Positions 7,960-14,074 of a stretch of 14,977 bases of DNA are shown in pieces. Each line of letters starts with the position of its first letter. Position 1 is the first letter of the stretch. Location of the stretch: NCBI GenBank assembly GCA_047626195.1, contig JBLHSN010000129.1:1-14977 (forward strand). The letters are read 5' to 3'. The DNA is from CAJXTB01 sp047626195 (GTDB lineage: Bacteria > Myxococcota_A > UBA796 > GCA-2862545). The notes below the pieces were generated by a model. That model searched no databases, was not told where the DNA came from, and worked only from the letters and a program-made list of their open reading frames with translations. Both the position numbers and the translations under genes were made by a program.

Positions 7960-8577
7960 ATGACAATGCTCGATCAACAGATGGCTCGATGGAACTTGGC
8001 CTGCATCAACGGGGATATCCCCGGCCGCATCCGCCAGATACATCCAGACTGCTTGAGTATTCTGGGTGCTCGTGATGGCTGGATGCTGCGCTCCCAGATG
8101 TTGTTAAACCAAACGGCCAATAGGCCTATGCGCGGTTGGGAGTTGCTGCCGATTCAGGACTCCGTGTTCTCGGGCACAGCTGACGAGACAACCCCTCCGA
8201 CGACTCACGTGGCGCACATCTCGTGGTTACCCGCCATGCCGGAGCTGGGGCCGAAGGAAAAAAACGTCCGACTTGCCGAATACAACGGCAGGTACCTGCG
8301 AGTCTTCCCCAGCCTTGGTGAAGGCGACGATGAAAAGGCACGCCACCTGTACCGGACACTCCGAGAAGCGGAAGATCGCTGCCAGATCGTTGTGGATGAC
8401 CTACCCGCCGAAGTGCGCAACGCTATCGCAGCACACAAACCCTCATGGGTCTGGATGCGCGGCATCAAGGTTGCCCGTGAGCATGGCACGCCCCCCAGCG
8501 ATCCAAGTCGCCTAAGGGTCGTAGCGGCCATCTGGCGCCAAGCACCACCGCTGACGCTCGAGGACATCGGCGGATAG
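7960..8577 (+). CDS. Hypothetical protein, 205 residues, possible operon partner of the collagen-like protein
   Basis: The start at 7960 lies 12 bases after the collagen-like stop, with AGGGG nine bases upstream; a second ATG two codons in is equally possible. No signal peptide or membrane segment, so it is probably cytoplasmic. The first 45 residues (a helix with MARWNLACINGD, then IHPDCLSILG and a GWMLRS piece) recall the opening of NTF2/SnoaL-like folds, but I would not name a family on this. Further on are conserved-looking Trp residues (WELLP, ISWLP, WVWMRG) and a charged helix around residues 122-140. Codon use matches its neighbours. Spacing suggests co-transcription with the collagen-like gene, but no functional link is visible. 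Function unknown. Confidence 0.72.
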   Translation: MTMLDQQMARWNLACINGDIPGRIRQIHPDCLSILGARDGWMLRSQMLLNQTANRPMRGWELLPIQDSVFSGTADETTPPTTHVAHISWLPAMPELGPKEKNVRLAEYNGRYLRVFPSLGEGDDEKARHLYRTLREAEDRCQIVVDDLPAEVRNAIAAHKPSWVWMRGIKVAREHGTPPSDPSRLRVVAAIWRQAPPLTLEDIGG

Positions 8578-8729
8578 CGAGTCAGGGAGCGATCGTTGAG
8601 GACCCCCGAGTCGCGTACGGTAGTCTTCTACGGCCACGCCAAAGCGCACAGCCCCCACAGCAATCGTGCGCATGGGTACCGCAGCAATCAGCGTCAGATC
8701 CACCGTCTGTCCTGCACTGCGCCTAGCGA

Positions 8730-9296
8730 TTACTCGCTGGGAGGAGTCGGCTCAATATGCTTGTAGGTGTAGCTGGTCTCGCCTTCGAAGCCCTTGGAAG
8801 GGTTCCAGCAGGAATCGAGAACTTCGGTCGCAACCCACATCAACAAGAAGACCTTTACGGCTTCTTCGGTGTCGATCTCGACTTCTTCATCAGTAGCCTT
8901 CGGCGCATCAAATAACGCCATCAACGCTTCGTCCAACATGTGCGGCTGGGCGCGCCACTCGACCTTGCGCACACGCTCGGCGAAGCCGTCATCCGGCGGC
9001 AATAAGTCACCAACGACTCCGCCAATCCGTGCTTCAGCAGCACGAATCTGTTCCCAGGTGGCGTTCTTCAGCCGGCCAGGGGCCAGGTCGAACATGCGCG
9101 CGAGTACACCAAATAGGTACACCGACACACCGGCGGTTGGAGGCGCCATGCTCTCGTGGTTCTCTTCAACGAAGCGCGTCAGGCGACGCTGCAGCTTGAG
9201 AAGCCGAGTGAGGGCCGACTGGTGAACAGGAGCTTGTTCGCCGATTTCATCGGACCAAGCGTGGACGGTATCTCTATCGATGTAGGTATTTGACAT
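8730..9296 (-). CDS. Hypothetical helical protein, 188 residues, downstream of the aspartic protease
   Basis: The ATG at 9296 lies 18 bases after the protease stop on the same strand, so the two are probably one operon. No strong Shine-Dalgarno is visible in that gap, which instead holds a small CGGC-GTTA-GCCG hairpin; translation may depend on reinitiation. The protein is acidic and mainly helical, with an opening helix rich in Leu, Arg and Lys (ALTRLLKLQRRLTRF), an amphipathic VYLFGVLARMF segment near residue 60 and another hydrophobic helix near residue 148 (AVKVFLLMWVATEVL). Neither looks like a clear membrane span. Two acidic runs (near 118-145) lie between. No catalytic motif or known family recognised. 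A partner or substrate of the protease is only a guess from position. Confidence 0.72.
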   Translation of the reverse strand: MSNTYIDRDTVHAWSDEIGEQAPVHQSALTRLLKLQRRLTRFVEENHESMAPPTAGVSVYLFGVLARMFDLAPGRLKNATWEQIRAAEARIGGVVGDLLPPDDGFAERVRKVEWRAQPHMLDEALMALFDAPKATDEEVEIDTEEAVKVFLLMWVATEVLDSCWNPSKGFEGETSYTYKHIEPTPPSE

Positions 9297-9314
9297 GTGC
9301 GCCGGCTAACGCCG

Positions 9315-10439
9315 CTACCAGCTCGCGTCTACAAGCGAAATTCGGTAACTCTCACAACGTTCATGAGCTGGCAAGCGTTCCATCACTGAACGCGAGGTTC
9401 CAGCTGGAATATCGAAGACCTCAATACGCCATGAACCGCCGGCGCAGGACACCTCTCCGACCGCCTTTAGAATCGGCCGTTGGCTGTCGTTGTCCACTGT
9501 GACTTCTACCTCTACGCGCCCACCAGCCAAGCGGGTGAACCGTGCACCCACATCCGTAAATGGCGACACATCTAGGTGCTGCTGACGGGCAGCCCGCTCG
9601 GAGAAAACTACCTCCTTGCGGTCACTATCAATGGTGAGGTTGTAACTACCCGTGACGTTGAGCCCCAACAACCCACTGATCTCGCCCGACGCGCATTCAT
9701 TGCACTCCGCAAGTGCCACGCCATTGAGCGGCAAGTTGCCAAGCCACACCGTGTCGGTCAGCGCAAAGGATGCCTGACGGTCACCGTTTGCCGTATGCAA
9801 GGTCAGCACTGGTGCATCGTCGCCGGGTTCAACGCCCAGCTCATACAGAATGGAGCGTGGAAGCGTTGTGTACGTCGCCCCCGTATCGAGCATCATCCAC
9901 GTCTCGACCGACCGACCGTTGTGTTCAAACACTACCGGAACCGCCAAGCGTCGTCCCTCGCCTTCGAAGGGAAGCGCAATTTGGTTGTCGGCCAGATCGA
10001 GCGGCGCAAAAACTATCGGTTCCGGGGTCGCCGCCGCTTCCGGGAGTTGGGGCCGTGCCAGGCCGGGGTCTTCTGGCATGGACTCGGCTACGTCGCGCGC
10101 CAGGCCTTGCCAAGCCGGTCCCAGGCGAAGCACACCAAGTCCAGAGGCCAGTGCGTCCACGCGTTCTTGAGGGAAGTACACGGGAATGGCCATAAACAGG
10201 AACAGCGACCACAACACACCGGACACACCAAGGACGAGTCCCTTTCGGCGGCGCACAGTGAGTCCCAGCGCGAGAGGCGGCCCAAAGACCAAAGCGGCGG
10301 CCGTCGCAACCAGTACGCCTGACGGAGCGTTGCGATGCATGCCCAAACCCACGAACGCGGAAAAAGACACTAGTGCCGGTACTAGAGCCGCAATCGCAAA
10401 CATCGAATCAACAATTCCATTCGCGCGTTCTTTCTTCAT
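9315..10439 (-). CDS. Membrane-anchored retropepsin-like aspartic protease
   Basis: A 374-residue protein. ATG at 10439 (MKKERANG) is chosen since the frame upstream has no signal-like or conserved sequence; only a weak GAGG lies upstream. Three membrane segments at about 13-33, 41-61 and 68-88. Lys/Arg at the N-terminus and RRRK at 63-66 put those ends in the cytoplasm by the positive-inside rule, leaving the rest periplasmic. After a Pro/Ala linker, residues about 155-285 form a retropepsin-like domain with the catalytic DTGAT motif (Asp185), a flap-like region, SGLLGLN near 255-261 and YNLTID. Such one-domain proteases act as dimers. The last 90 residues look like a beta-sandwich resembling FxLYD domains, with Cys332 and Cys362 able to pair. 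Substrate unknown. An unknown helical protein follows 18 bases downstream, and a divergent exonuclease operon lies upstream. Confidence 0.82.
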   Translation of the reverse strand: MKKERANGIVDSMFAIAALVPALVSFSAFVGLGMHRNAPSGVLVATAAALVFGPPLALGLTVRRRKGLVLGVSGVLWSLFLFMAIPVYFPQERVDALASGLGVLRLGPAWQGLARDVAESMPEDPGLARPQLPEAAATPEPIVFAPLDLADNQIALPFEGEGRRLAVPVVFEHNGRSVETWMMLDTGATYTTLPRSILYELGVEPGDDAPVLTLHTANGDRQASFALTDTVWLGNLPLNGVALAECNECASGEISGLLGLNVTGSYNLTIDSDRKEVVFSERAARQQHLDVSPFTDVGARFTRLAGGRVEVEVTVDNDSQRPILKAVGEVSCAGGSWRIEVFDIPAGTSRSVMERLPAHERCESYRISLVDASW

Positions 10440-10510
10440 TGTGAACACAGACCTCGCAACCGGTGGCACCAAGCCATGCGGATGGCTACCGACCGGGTAT
10501 GGAGGCCCGG

Positions 10511-11092
10511 ATGCCACGCGCGACGTTCTACTGTGTCGACATCGAATGCTCGGGTCCGGTCCCACACCTGTACGACATGATCTCGCTCGGCGCGGTGGTT
10601 GTGCGCGGCACTGTGGACGACCTGACGATTGGCGAGAAATTCTACGTGGAGATCATTCCGACCGCACCGCGTGTGGATGCCGGAGCCATGGCAGTCAATG
10701 GGCTGGACCTTGAGCGTCTCAAACGAGAGGGCACGCCAATGGACGAAGCCTTGGCTGCGTTGTCGGCTTTCGTCGCTCGCACATGCGACGAAGGTAGTTC
10801 GCCCGTCTTTGTGGGCCACAACGCTCCCTTCGATTGGTCGTTTGTCAGCTACGCGTATCACGAAGCCGGAAAGCCGAATCCATTTGGCTACAAGGCCCTC
10901 GATACCAAGGCGCTCGCCACAGGCGTGCTCGGTGTGCATTGGCTGGATTCGAGCAAGGAAGTCTTGCAGGCCGAGCTAAACCTGCCCAAGCAAGACACCA
11001 CCCAGGTCCACCGCGCCGACTACGACGCCTGGTACCAAGCTCATATCTTAATCGAACTTCTTCGACGGAGGCCATCATGTGTGGCGTCGTAG
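10511..11092 (+). CDS. DEDDh-family 3'-5' exonuclease (DnaQ/RNase T fold)
   Basis: A 193-residue exonuclease that would remove nucleotides from the 3' end of DNA or RNA using two metal ions. All five active-site residues are visible: Asp10 and Glu12 in VDIECSG, Asp108 in VGHNAPFDWSF, and His167 and Asp172 in the HxAxxD motif HRADYD. Start at 10511 is set by GGAGG five bases upstream; upstream in-frame ATGs (10499, 10463) would put this ribosome site inside the gene. It is a stand-alone domain without polymerase or helicase parts, so substrate (DNA proofreading, RNA trimming, or small oligonucleotides) cannot be told. Its last 16 bases overlap purF, which strongly suggests one transcript and coupled translation. 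The family call is firm; the specific orthologue is not. Confidence 0.9.
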   Translation: MPRATFYCVDIECSGPVPHLYDMISLGAVVVRGTVDDLTIGEKFYVEIIPTAPRVDAGAMAVNGLDLERLKREGTPMDEALAALSAFVARTCDEGSSPVFVGHNAPFDWSFVSYAYHEAGKPNPFGYKALDTKALATGVLGVHWLDSSKEVLQAELNLPKQDTTQVHRADYDAWYQAHILIELLRRRPSCVAS

Positions 11093-12519
11093 GCATCGCG
11101 TCTGACAAGGCAGTGGCATCAAGGCTCGTTATCGCCCTGTTTGCCATGCAGCACCGCGGCCAAGACGCGGCTGGAATCGCCACACGCTGTGGCCATCGGC
11201 TGACATTGAACAAGGCATCTGGCACCGTTGACCAGGCTCTGCCTCCCAAGACTCTTGTGACGCATGTGGGTCACAGCGGCATTGGCCATGTGCGCTACCC
11301 CACCCATGGTAGCAACAACGCGGCTGAAGCCCATCCCTTCATCACCCGAATGGGCGGCATCGCGGTCGCTCATAACGGCAACCTGACCAATACCGATGCC
11401 CTCATGCACCACGTGCATGCCCGCGGCCTCATGCCGATGTCAGCCAATGATGGCGAACTGATATTGATATTGCTCGCTCATGCGCTCGCAACCCGCGGCG
11501 GTGCCACCAGCGACGAAGTGGTGGTGCAAGCCGTGGCCGAAGTCATGCAGACCGTCGAAGGCGCCTACACGGTTGTCGTTTCCCTTCAGGTTGCGGGCAG
11601 AGACACCGTGCTCTGCTTTCGTGACCCCCACGGCATCCGGCCTGCTGTGTATGGACACCGCGGTGAGGACTGGGCCGTCGCTTCCGAGAGCGTTGCCCTC
11701 GATGCCCTCGGCGCCATCGGCGTCAATGATGTCCCGGGCGGCAGCGCTATTTTTCTGCGGCACGGAGAAGCGCCATCCATCTATGCCATCCAGCCACGCG
11801 CTCCACGCCCGTGCTCCTTTGAAAACGTGTACTTCGCACGGCCCGATAGCCGAATCGAGAAGCAACGCGTCACCGCGACGCGCTGGACCATGGGGGATGT
11901 CTTGGCGCGAGAGTGGTCCGAGCGCGGACTTCAAGCCGATGTCATCGTCCCCATCCCGGACACGTCACGACCTGCAGCACAAGCTATGTCGGAACGGCTG
12001 GGCATTCCGCACCGCGAAGGATTCATCAAGAATCGCTACAGCGGACGCACCTTCATCATGCCCGACGCCACAACGCGCGACGCAGCTCTACGCCTCAAGC
12101 TCAACCCCATCCGAGAAGTCTTTGAGGGTAAGCGCGTGCTCTTGGTAGACGACAGTGTGGTCCGCGGCTCGACCATGCGCCGAATTGCCGCCCTAGTTCA
12201 ATCGCTTGGACCCAAAGAAGTCCACCTCGCCGTCTGCTCACCGCCGGTCAAACATCCCTGCTTCTATGGGATCGACATGCCGACGAAAGGCGAGCTAATT
12301 GCTAACACAGTGGGCAATGAGGACCTTGAGACAAGCCTAATGTCTCATTTTGGCGTAGACTCCGTCACCTACCTCTCCCGCCAAGGGCTCGCGACGGCCG
12401 TTGGTAACAAACTGTGCGCCGCATGCTTCGATGGGGACTATCCGGTGCTTCTCAACGACCACGAACGCGACCTCATCCAACGCAACCGACGTCCCAGTAA
12501 CGGAGATGCCCCCCAGTAA
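11077..12519 (+). CDS. purF: Amidophosphoribosyltransferase, [4Fe-4S] type
   Basis: Makes 5-phosphoribosylamine from PRPP and glutamine, the first committed step of purine synthesis. The 480-residue protein starts MCGVVGI, so Cys2 becomes the N-terminal nucleophile of the Ntn glutaminase domain once Met is removed; GGAGG lies five bases before this ATG. QHRGQDAAG, YPTHGSN and AHNGNL mark the glutaminase half. The PRPP loop is VLLVDDSVVRGST (354-366), and SRPAA and GIDMPTKGELIA are also present. Four Cys match the iron-sulfur ligands of the Bacillus subtilis enzyme: Cys246 (before SFENVYFARPDS), Cys395 (HPCFYGID), Cys447 and Cys450 (CAACFDGDYP). Unlike that enzyme it has no propeptide. It overlaps the exonuclease by 16 bases and the next gene by one (TAATG). 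Confidence 0.97.
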   Translation: MCGVVGIASDKAVASRLVIALFAMQHRGQDAAGIATRCGHRLTLNKASGTVDQALPPKTLVTHVGHSGIGHVRYPTHGSNNAAEAHPFITRMGGIAVAHNGNLTNTDALMHHVHARGLMPMSANDGELILILLAHALATRGGATSDEVVVQAVAEVMQTVEGAYTVVVSLQVAGRDTVLCFRDPHGIRPAVYGHRGEDWAVASESVALDALGAIGVNDVPGGSAIFLRHGEAPSIYAIQPRAPRPCSFENVYFARPDSRIEKQRVTATRWTMGDVLAREWSERGLQADVIVPIPDTSRPAAQAMSERLGIPHREGFIKNRYSGRTFIMPDATTRDAALRLKLNPIREVFEGKRVLLVDDSVVRGSTMRRIAALVQSLGPKEVHLAVCSPPVKHPCFYGIDMPTKGELIANTVGNEDLETSLMSHFGVDSVTYLSRQGLATAVGNKLCAACFDGDYPVLLNDHERDLIQRNRRPSNGDAPQ

Positions 12520-13400
12520 TGGCGCGTGAAGGAACGGACGCACACTATCTGCATGAGCGGCACGGCCTAGAAGCCGTGTTGCGTCCGCCTGTTGCGTACC
12601 CCACGGCGCTCAAGTGGGTGCCCAAGCGTGAGCAGCTCATCGTCAGCACACGCGATGGCCAGCTCACCAGCGTCGACCCCATCCTTGGCACACGCATCGT
12701 CGCTCAAGATGTTGGCGAAGCCGCTGTCCTCGACATTCACGAAGACCGGAAGCGCTACCTCATCGTCGCACGCAACGGAACCTGGCGCGTAGGCGAGCTC
12801 GGCGGAGACGTCCTTCATCACGGGCGCCACTCCTTCTTCGGCAATATCGATGCGTTCTTCCTTGGCGAGTACGTTGTCATGCTGGGCGACGGTGCCGACA
12901 GGCGACTGCTCATGGTCCTCAATGGCACAGATGTCCGCGCCCGGGTTCGGTTGCCCGCGAACGTCATAGCTGTGCCCAGCGGCAAAAAGTTGATGCTCGC
13001 TCGCAGTACGCAAGCAGGGCTGGAGCTTGTGAAGTTCGGTAAGAACGCCCACTTCAGCAAGATCCCACCCACAGCTCATCGCCTCATGCGCGCCAACGAC
13101 CGCGTGTTGGGGCTCACGTCGACAGGCCTCGCGGTCTGGACACACCAGGGCGGCGCTCCTCGGTCTATGCGCATGCCTGAGCTGACCGCAGGTGACGTCA
13201 GTGCGGACGGGCGACTCGTTGGCCTCGGAACTCGCCACGGGGCGGTGGCTCTGGCGCACCTCGACCACGTCGACAAGCGCGTTCATCCGGACTTGGTGAA
13301 AGCGTTCAATCACCCCGTCACTGGGGTGGCCTTTAGTACAAGGGGTCGCTGGCTGGCAACGGGTGGGGACCGCCTGCAGATATGGACATGGGAAGAATAG
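12519..13400 (+). CDS. Cytoplasmic WD40-like beta-propeller protein, function unknown
   Basis: A 293-residue protein whose ATG overlaps the purF stop by one base; a GGAG lies 13 bases upstream, so coupling to purF translation is likely. No signal peptide or membrane span. The sequence is a series of roughly 40-residue beta blades with paired strands of the type 'LKWVPKREQLIVSTRDGQLTSVD'. The last blade is nearly canonical WD40 (HPVTGVAFSTRGRWLATGGD, then LQIWTWEE). About six or seven degenerate blades would fit the length. Propellers of this kind are protein-binding scaffolds; no catalytic residues are visible. Its place behind purF does not by itself imply a role in purine synthesis. The last gene of this operon, followed by a structured spacer. 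Confidence 0.82.
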   Translation: MAREGTDAHYLHERHGLEAVLRPPVAYPTALKWVPKREQLIVSTRDGQLTSVDPILGTRIVAQDVGEAAVLDIHEDRKRYLIVARNGTWRVGELGGDVLHHGRHSFFGNIDAFFLGEYVVMLGDGADRRLLMVLNGTDVRARVRLPANVIAVPSGKKLMLARSTQAGLELVKFGKNAHFSKIPPTAHRLMRANDRVLGLTSTGLAVWTHQGGAPRSMRMPELTAGDVSADGRLVGLGTRHGAVALAHLDHVDKRVHPDLVKAFNHPVTGVAFSTRGRWLATGGDRLQIWTWEE

Positions 13401-13415
13401 AAAACTGCCTCTGCT

Positions 13416-13503
13416 GCAGAATCGGCCCACAGCTTGGAGTACGCTCCCTAGCGACCAAGAGGTCGCCGCGGTCGCGGCCTCCGGCGCTGTGAACCGATTC
13501 TGC
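13416..13503. repeat. Multi-branched inverted-repeat element in convergent spacer
   Basis: Outer arms GCAGAATCGG (13416-13425) and CCGATTCTGC (13494-13503) are perfect 10-bp complements. A 2/2 internal loop separates them from a second perfect pair, CACAGC (13428-13433) and GCTGTG (13486-13491). Inside lie GGAG-TACG-CTCC (13436-13447), GCGACC-AAGA-GGTCGC (13451-13466) and a further GC-rich pairing around 13465-13485. The whole forms a long stem closing a three-branch head. It begins 16 bases after the propeller stop and is 104 bases beyond the end of the opposing DUF1348 gene. No T-run follows either arm directly. It could be an RNA-stabilising or termination structure, a small RNA, or a short palindromic mobile element. 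Confidence 0.7.
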
Positions 13504-13574
13504 TGAACAGATCCAGCTTCCTTATGGTGCGTGGTGGGGCGGTTTCGGGGTGGAGGGGTCGCCGTTTGCCGCGG

Positions 13575-13592
13575 CGGGCTGCGCCCGGTTTT
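13575..13592 (+). terminator. Weak candidate intrinsic terminator
   Basis: CGGGC-TGC-GCCCG is a perfect 5-bp GC stem (13575-13587) followed by GGTTTT. It would end transcripts of the exonuclease-purF-propeller operon, just before the convergent DUF1348 gene. The T-run is short and interrupted by G's afterwards, so the call is tentative. Confidence 0.3.
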
Positions 13593-13606
13593 GGGGACGT
13601 AGCTGC

Positions 13607-14065
13607 TTACTTCAGCGGGATACCGGCTCGGCTACCTTCTGCACGAACTCCGAAAATTCGGCGTTCTGATTTGGTGATGCGTAGGTCGTTGATGGATGCT
13701 TCACGGCGGCGCATCAGGCCTTGCTCGTCAAACTCCCAGTTCTCGTTGCCGTACGACCGCCACCACTGACCGCGTACGTCCAGTGATTCGTACTGAAAGC
13801 GCACCGCAATTCGATTTCCACGAAAGGCCCACAGGTCTTTGCGGAGGGCATAGTCGAGTTCCTGGGACCATTTCTCTGTCAAAAACTCTTGAATGGCCTG
13901 TCGTCCAGTGACGAAGGTATCCCGGTTCCTCCACACGCTGTCGACAGAGTACGCACCAGTGACGCGAGCCGGGTCACGGCTGTTCCACGCAGCTTCTGCA
14001 CCCCAGACTTTGGCTAACGCAGATGCCTCATCAAACGGGGGCAACGGCGGACGGACATCAGACAT
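13607..14065 (-). CDS. DUF1348 (NTF2/SnoaL-like) family protein
   Basis: A 152-residue protein that matches the DUF1348 pattern along its whole length: RPPLPPF at the start, AWNSRDP (about 27-33), SVWRNRD (about 43-49), EKWSQELDY, GNRIAVRFQYE, RSYGNENWEF and GLMRRREASINDL. The fold is the cone-shaped NTF2/SnoaL cup, which can bind small molecules; no activity is established for the family as far as I know. The ATG at 14065 has AGAGG about five bases upstream and is preferred to the GTG two codons earlier (14071). It begins 9 bases after the stop of the flavin/2Fe-2S reductase on the same strand, so the two are probably co-transcribed. A role in handling a redox or xenobiotic substrate with the reductase is inference. 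Confidence 0.93.
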   Translation of the reverse strand: MSDVRPPLPPFDEASALAKVWGAEAAWNSRDPARVTGAYSVDSVWRNRDTFVTGRQAIQEFLTEKWSQELDYALRKDLWAFRGNRIAVRFQYESLDVRGQWWRSYGNENWEFDEQGLMRRREASINDLRITKSERRIFGVRAEGSRAGIPLK

Positions 14066-14074
14066 ACTCACCTC

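Noticed and set aside
8512..8703. A 63-codon minus-strand frame in the convergent spacer 8578-8729
   Set aside because: It runs into the end of the 205-residue gene and shows no ribosome site or recognisable sequence. The 152-base spacer itself shows only a weak GTAG-TCTT-CTAC hairpin (near 8621) and no T-run, so I call no gene or terminator there.
9576..10322. A 248-codon plus-strand frame opposite the aspartic protease
   Set aside because: Shadow of the protease gene; no ribosome site and no domain, whereas the minus strand carries DTGAT and membrane spans.
10834..11076. An 81-residue N-terminal extension of PurF
   Set aside because: It lies inside the exonuclease gene in another frame, is Arg-rich and unlike any PurF. 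The ATG at 11077 has GGAGG at the right distance and gives the required Met-Cys start.
12567..13430. A 287-codon open frame antisense to the propeller gene
   Set aside because: GC-rich shadow: no ribosome site, no recognisable domain, odd composition rich in His, Cys and Arg, while the plus-strand frame has WD40-like blades and is coupled to purF.
13416..13503. tRNA or transposon end for the branched inverted repeat
   Set aside because: The stem is longer than an acceptor stem and there is no CCA-type end, TψC-like loop or anticodon arm. No transposase and no clear target-site duplication flank it, so it is left as an unassigned structured repeat.
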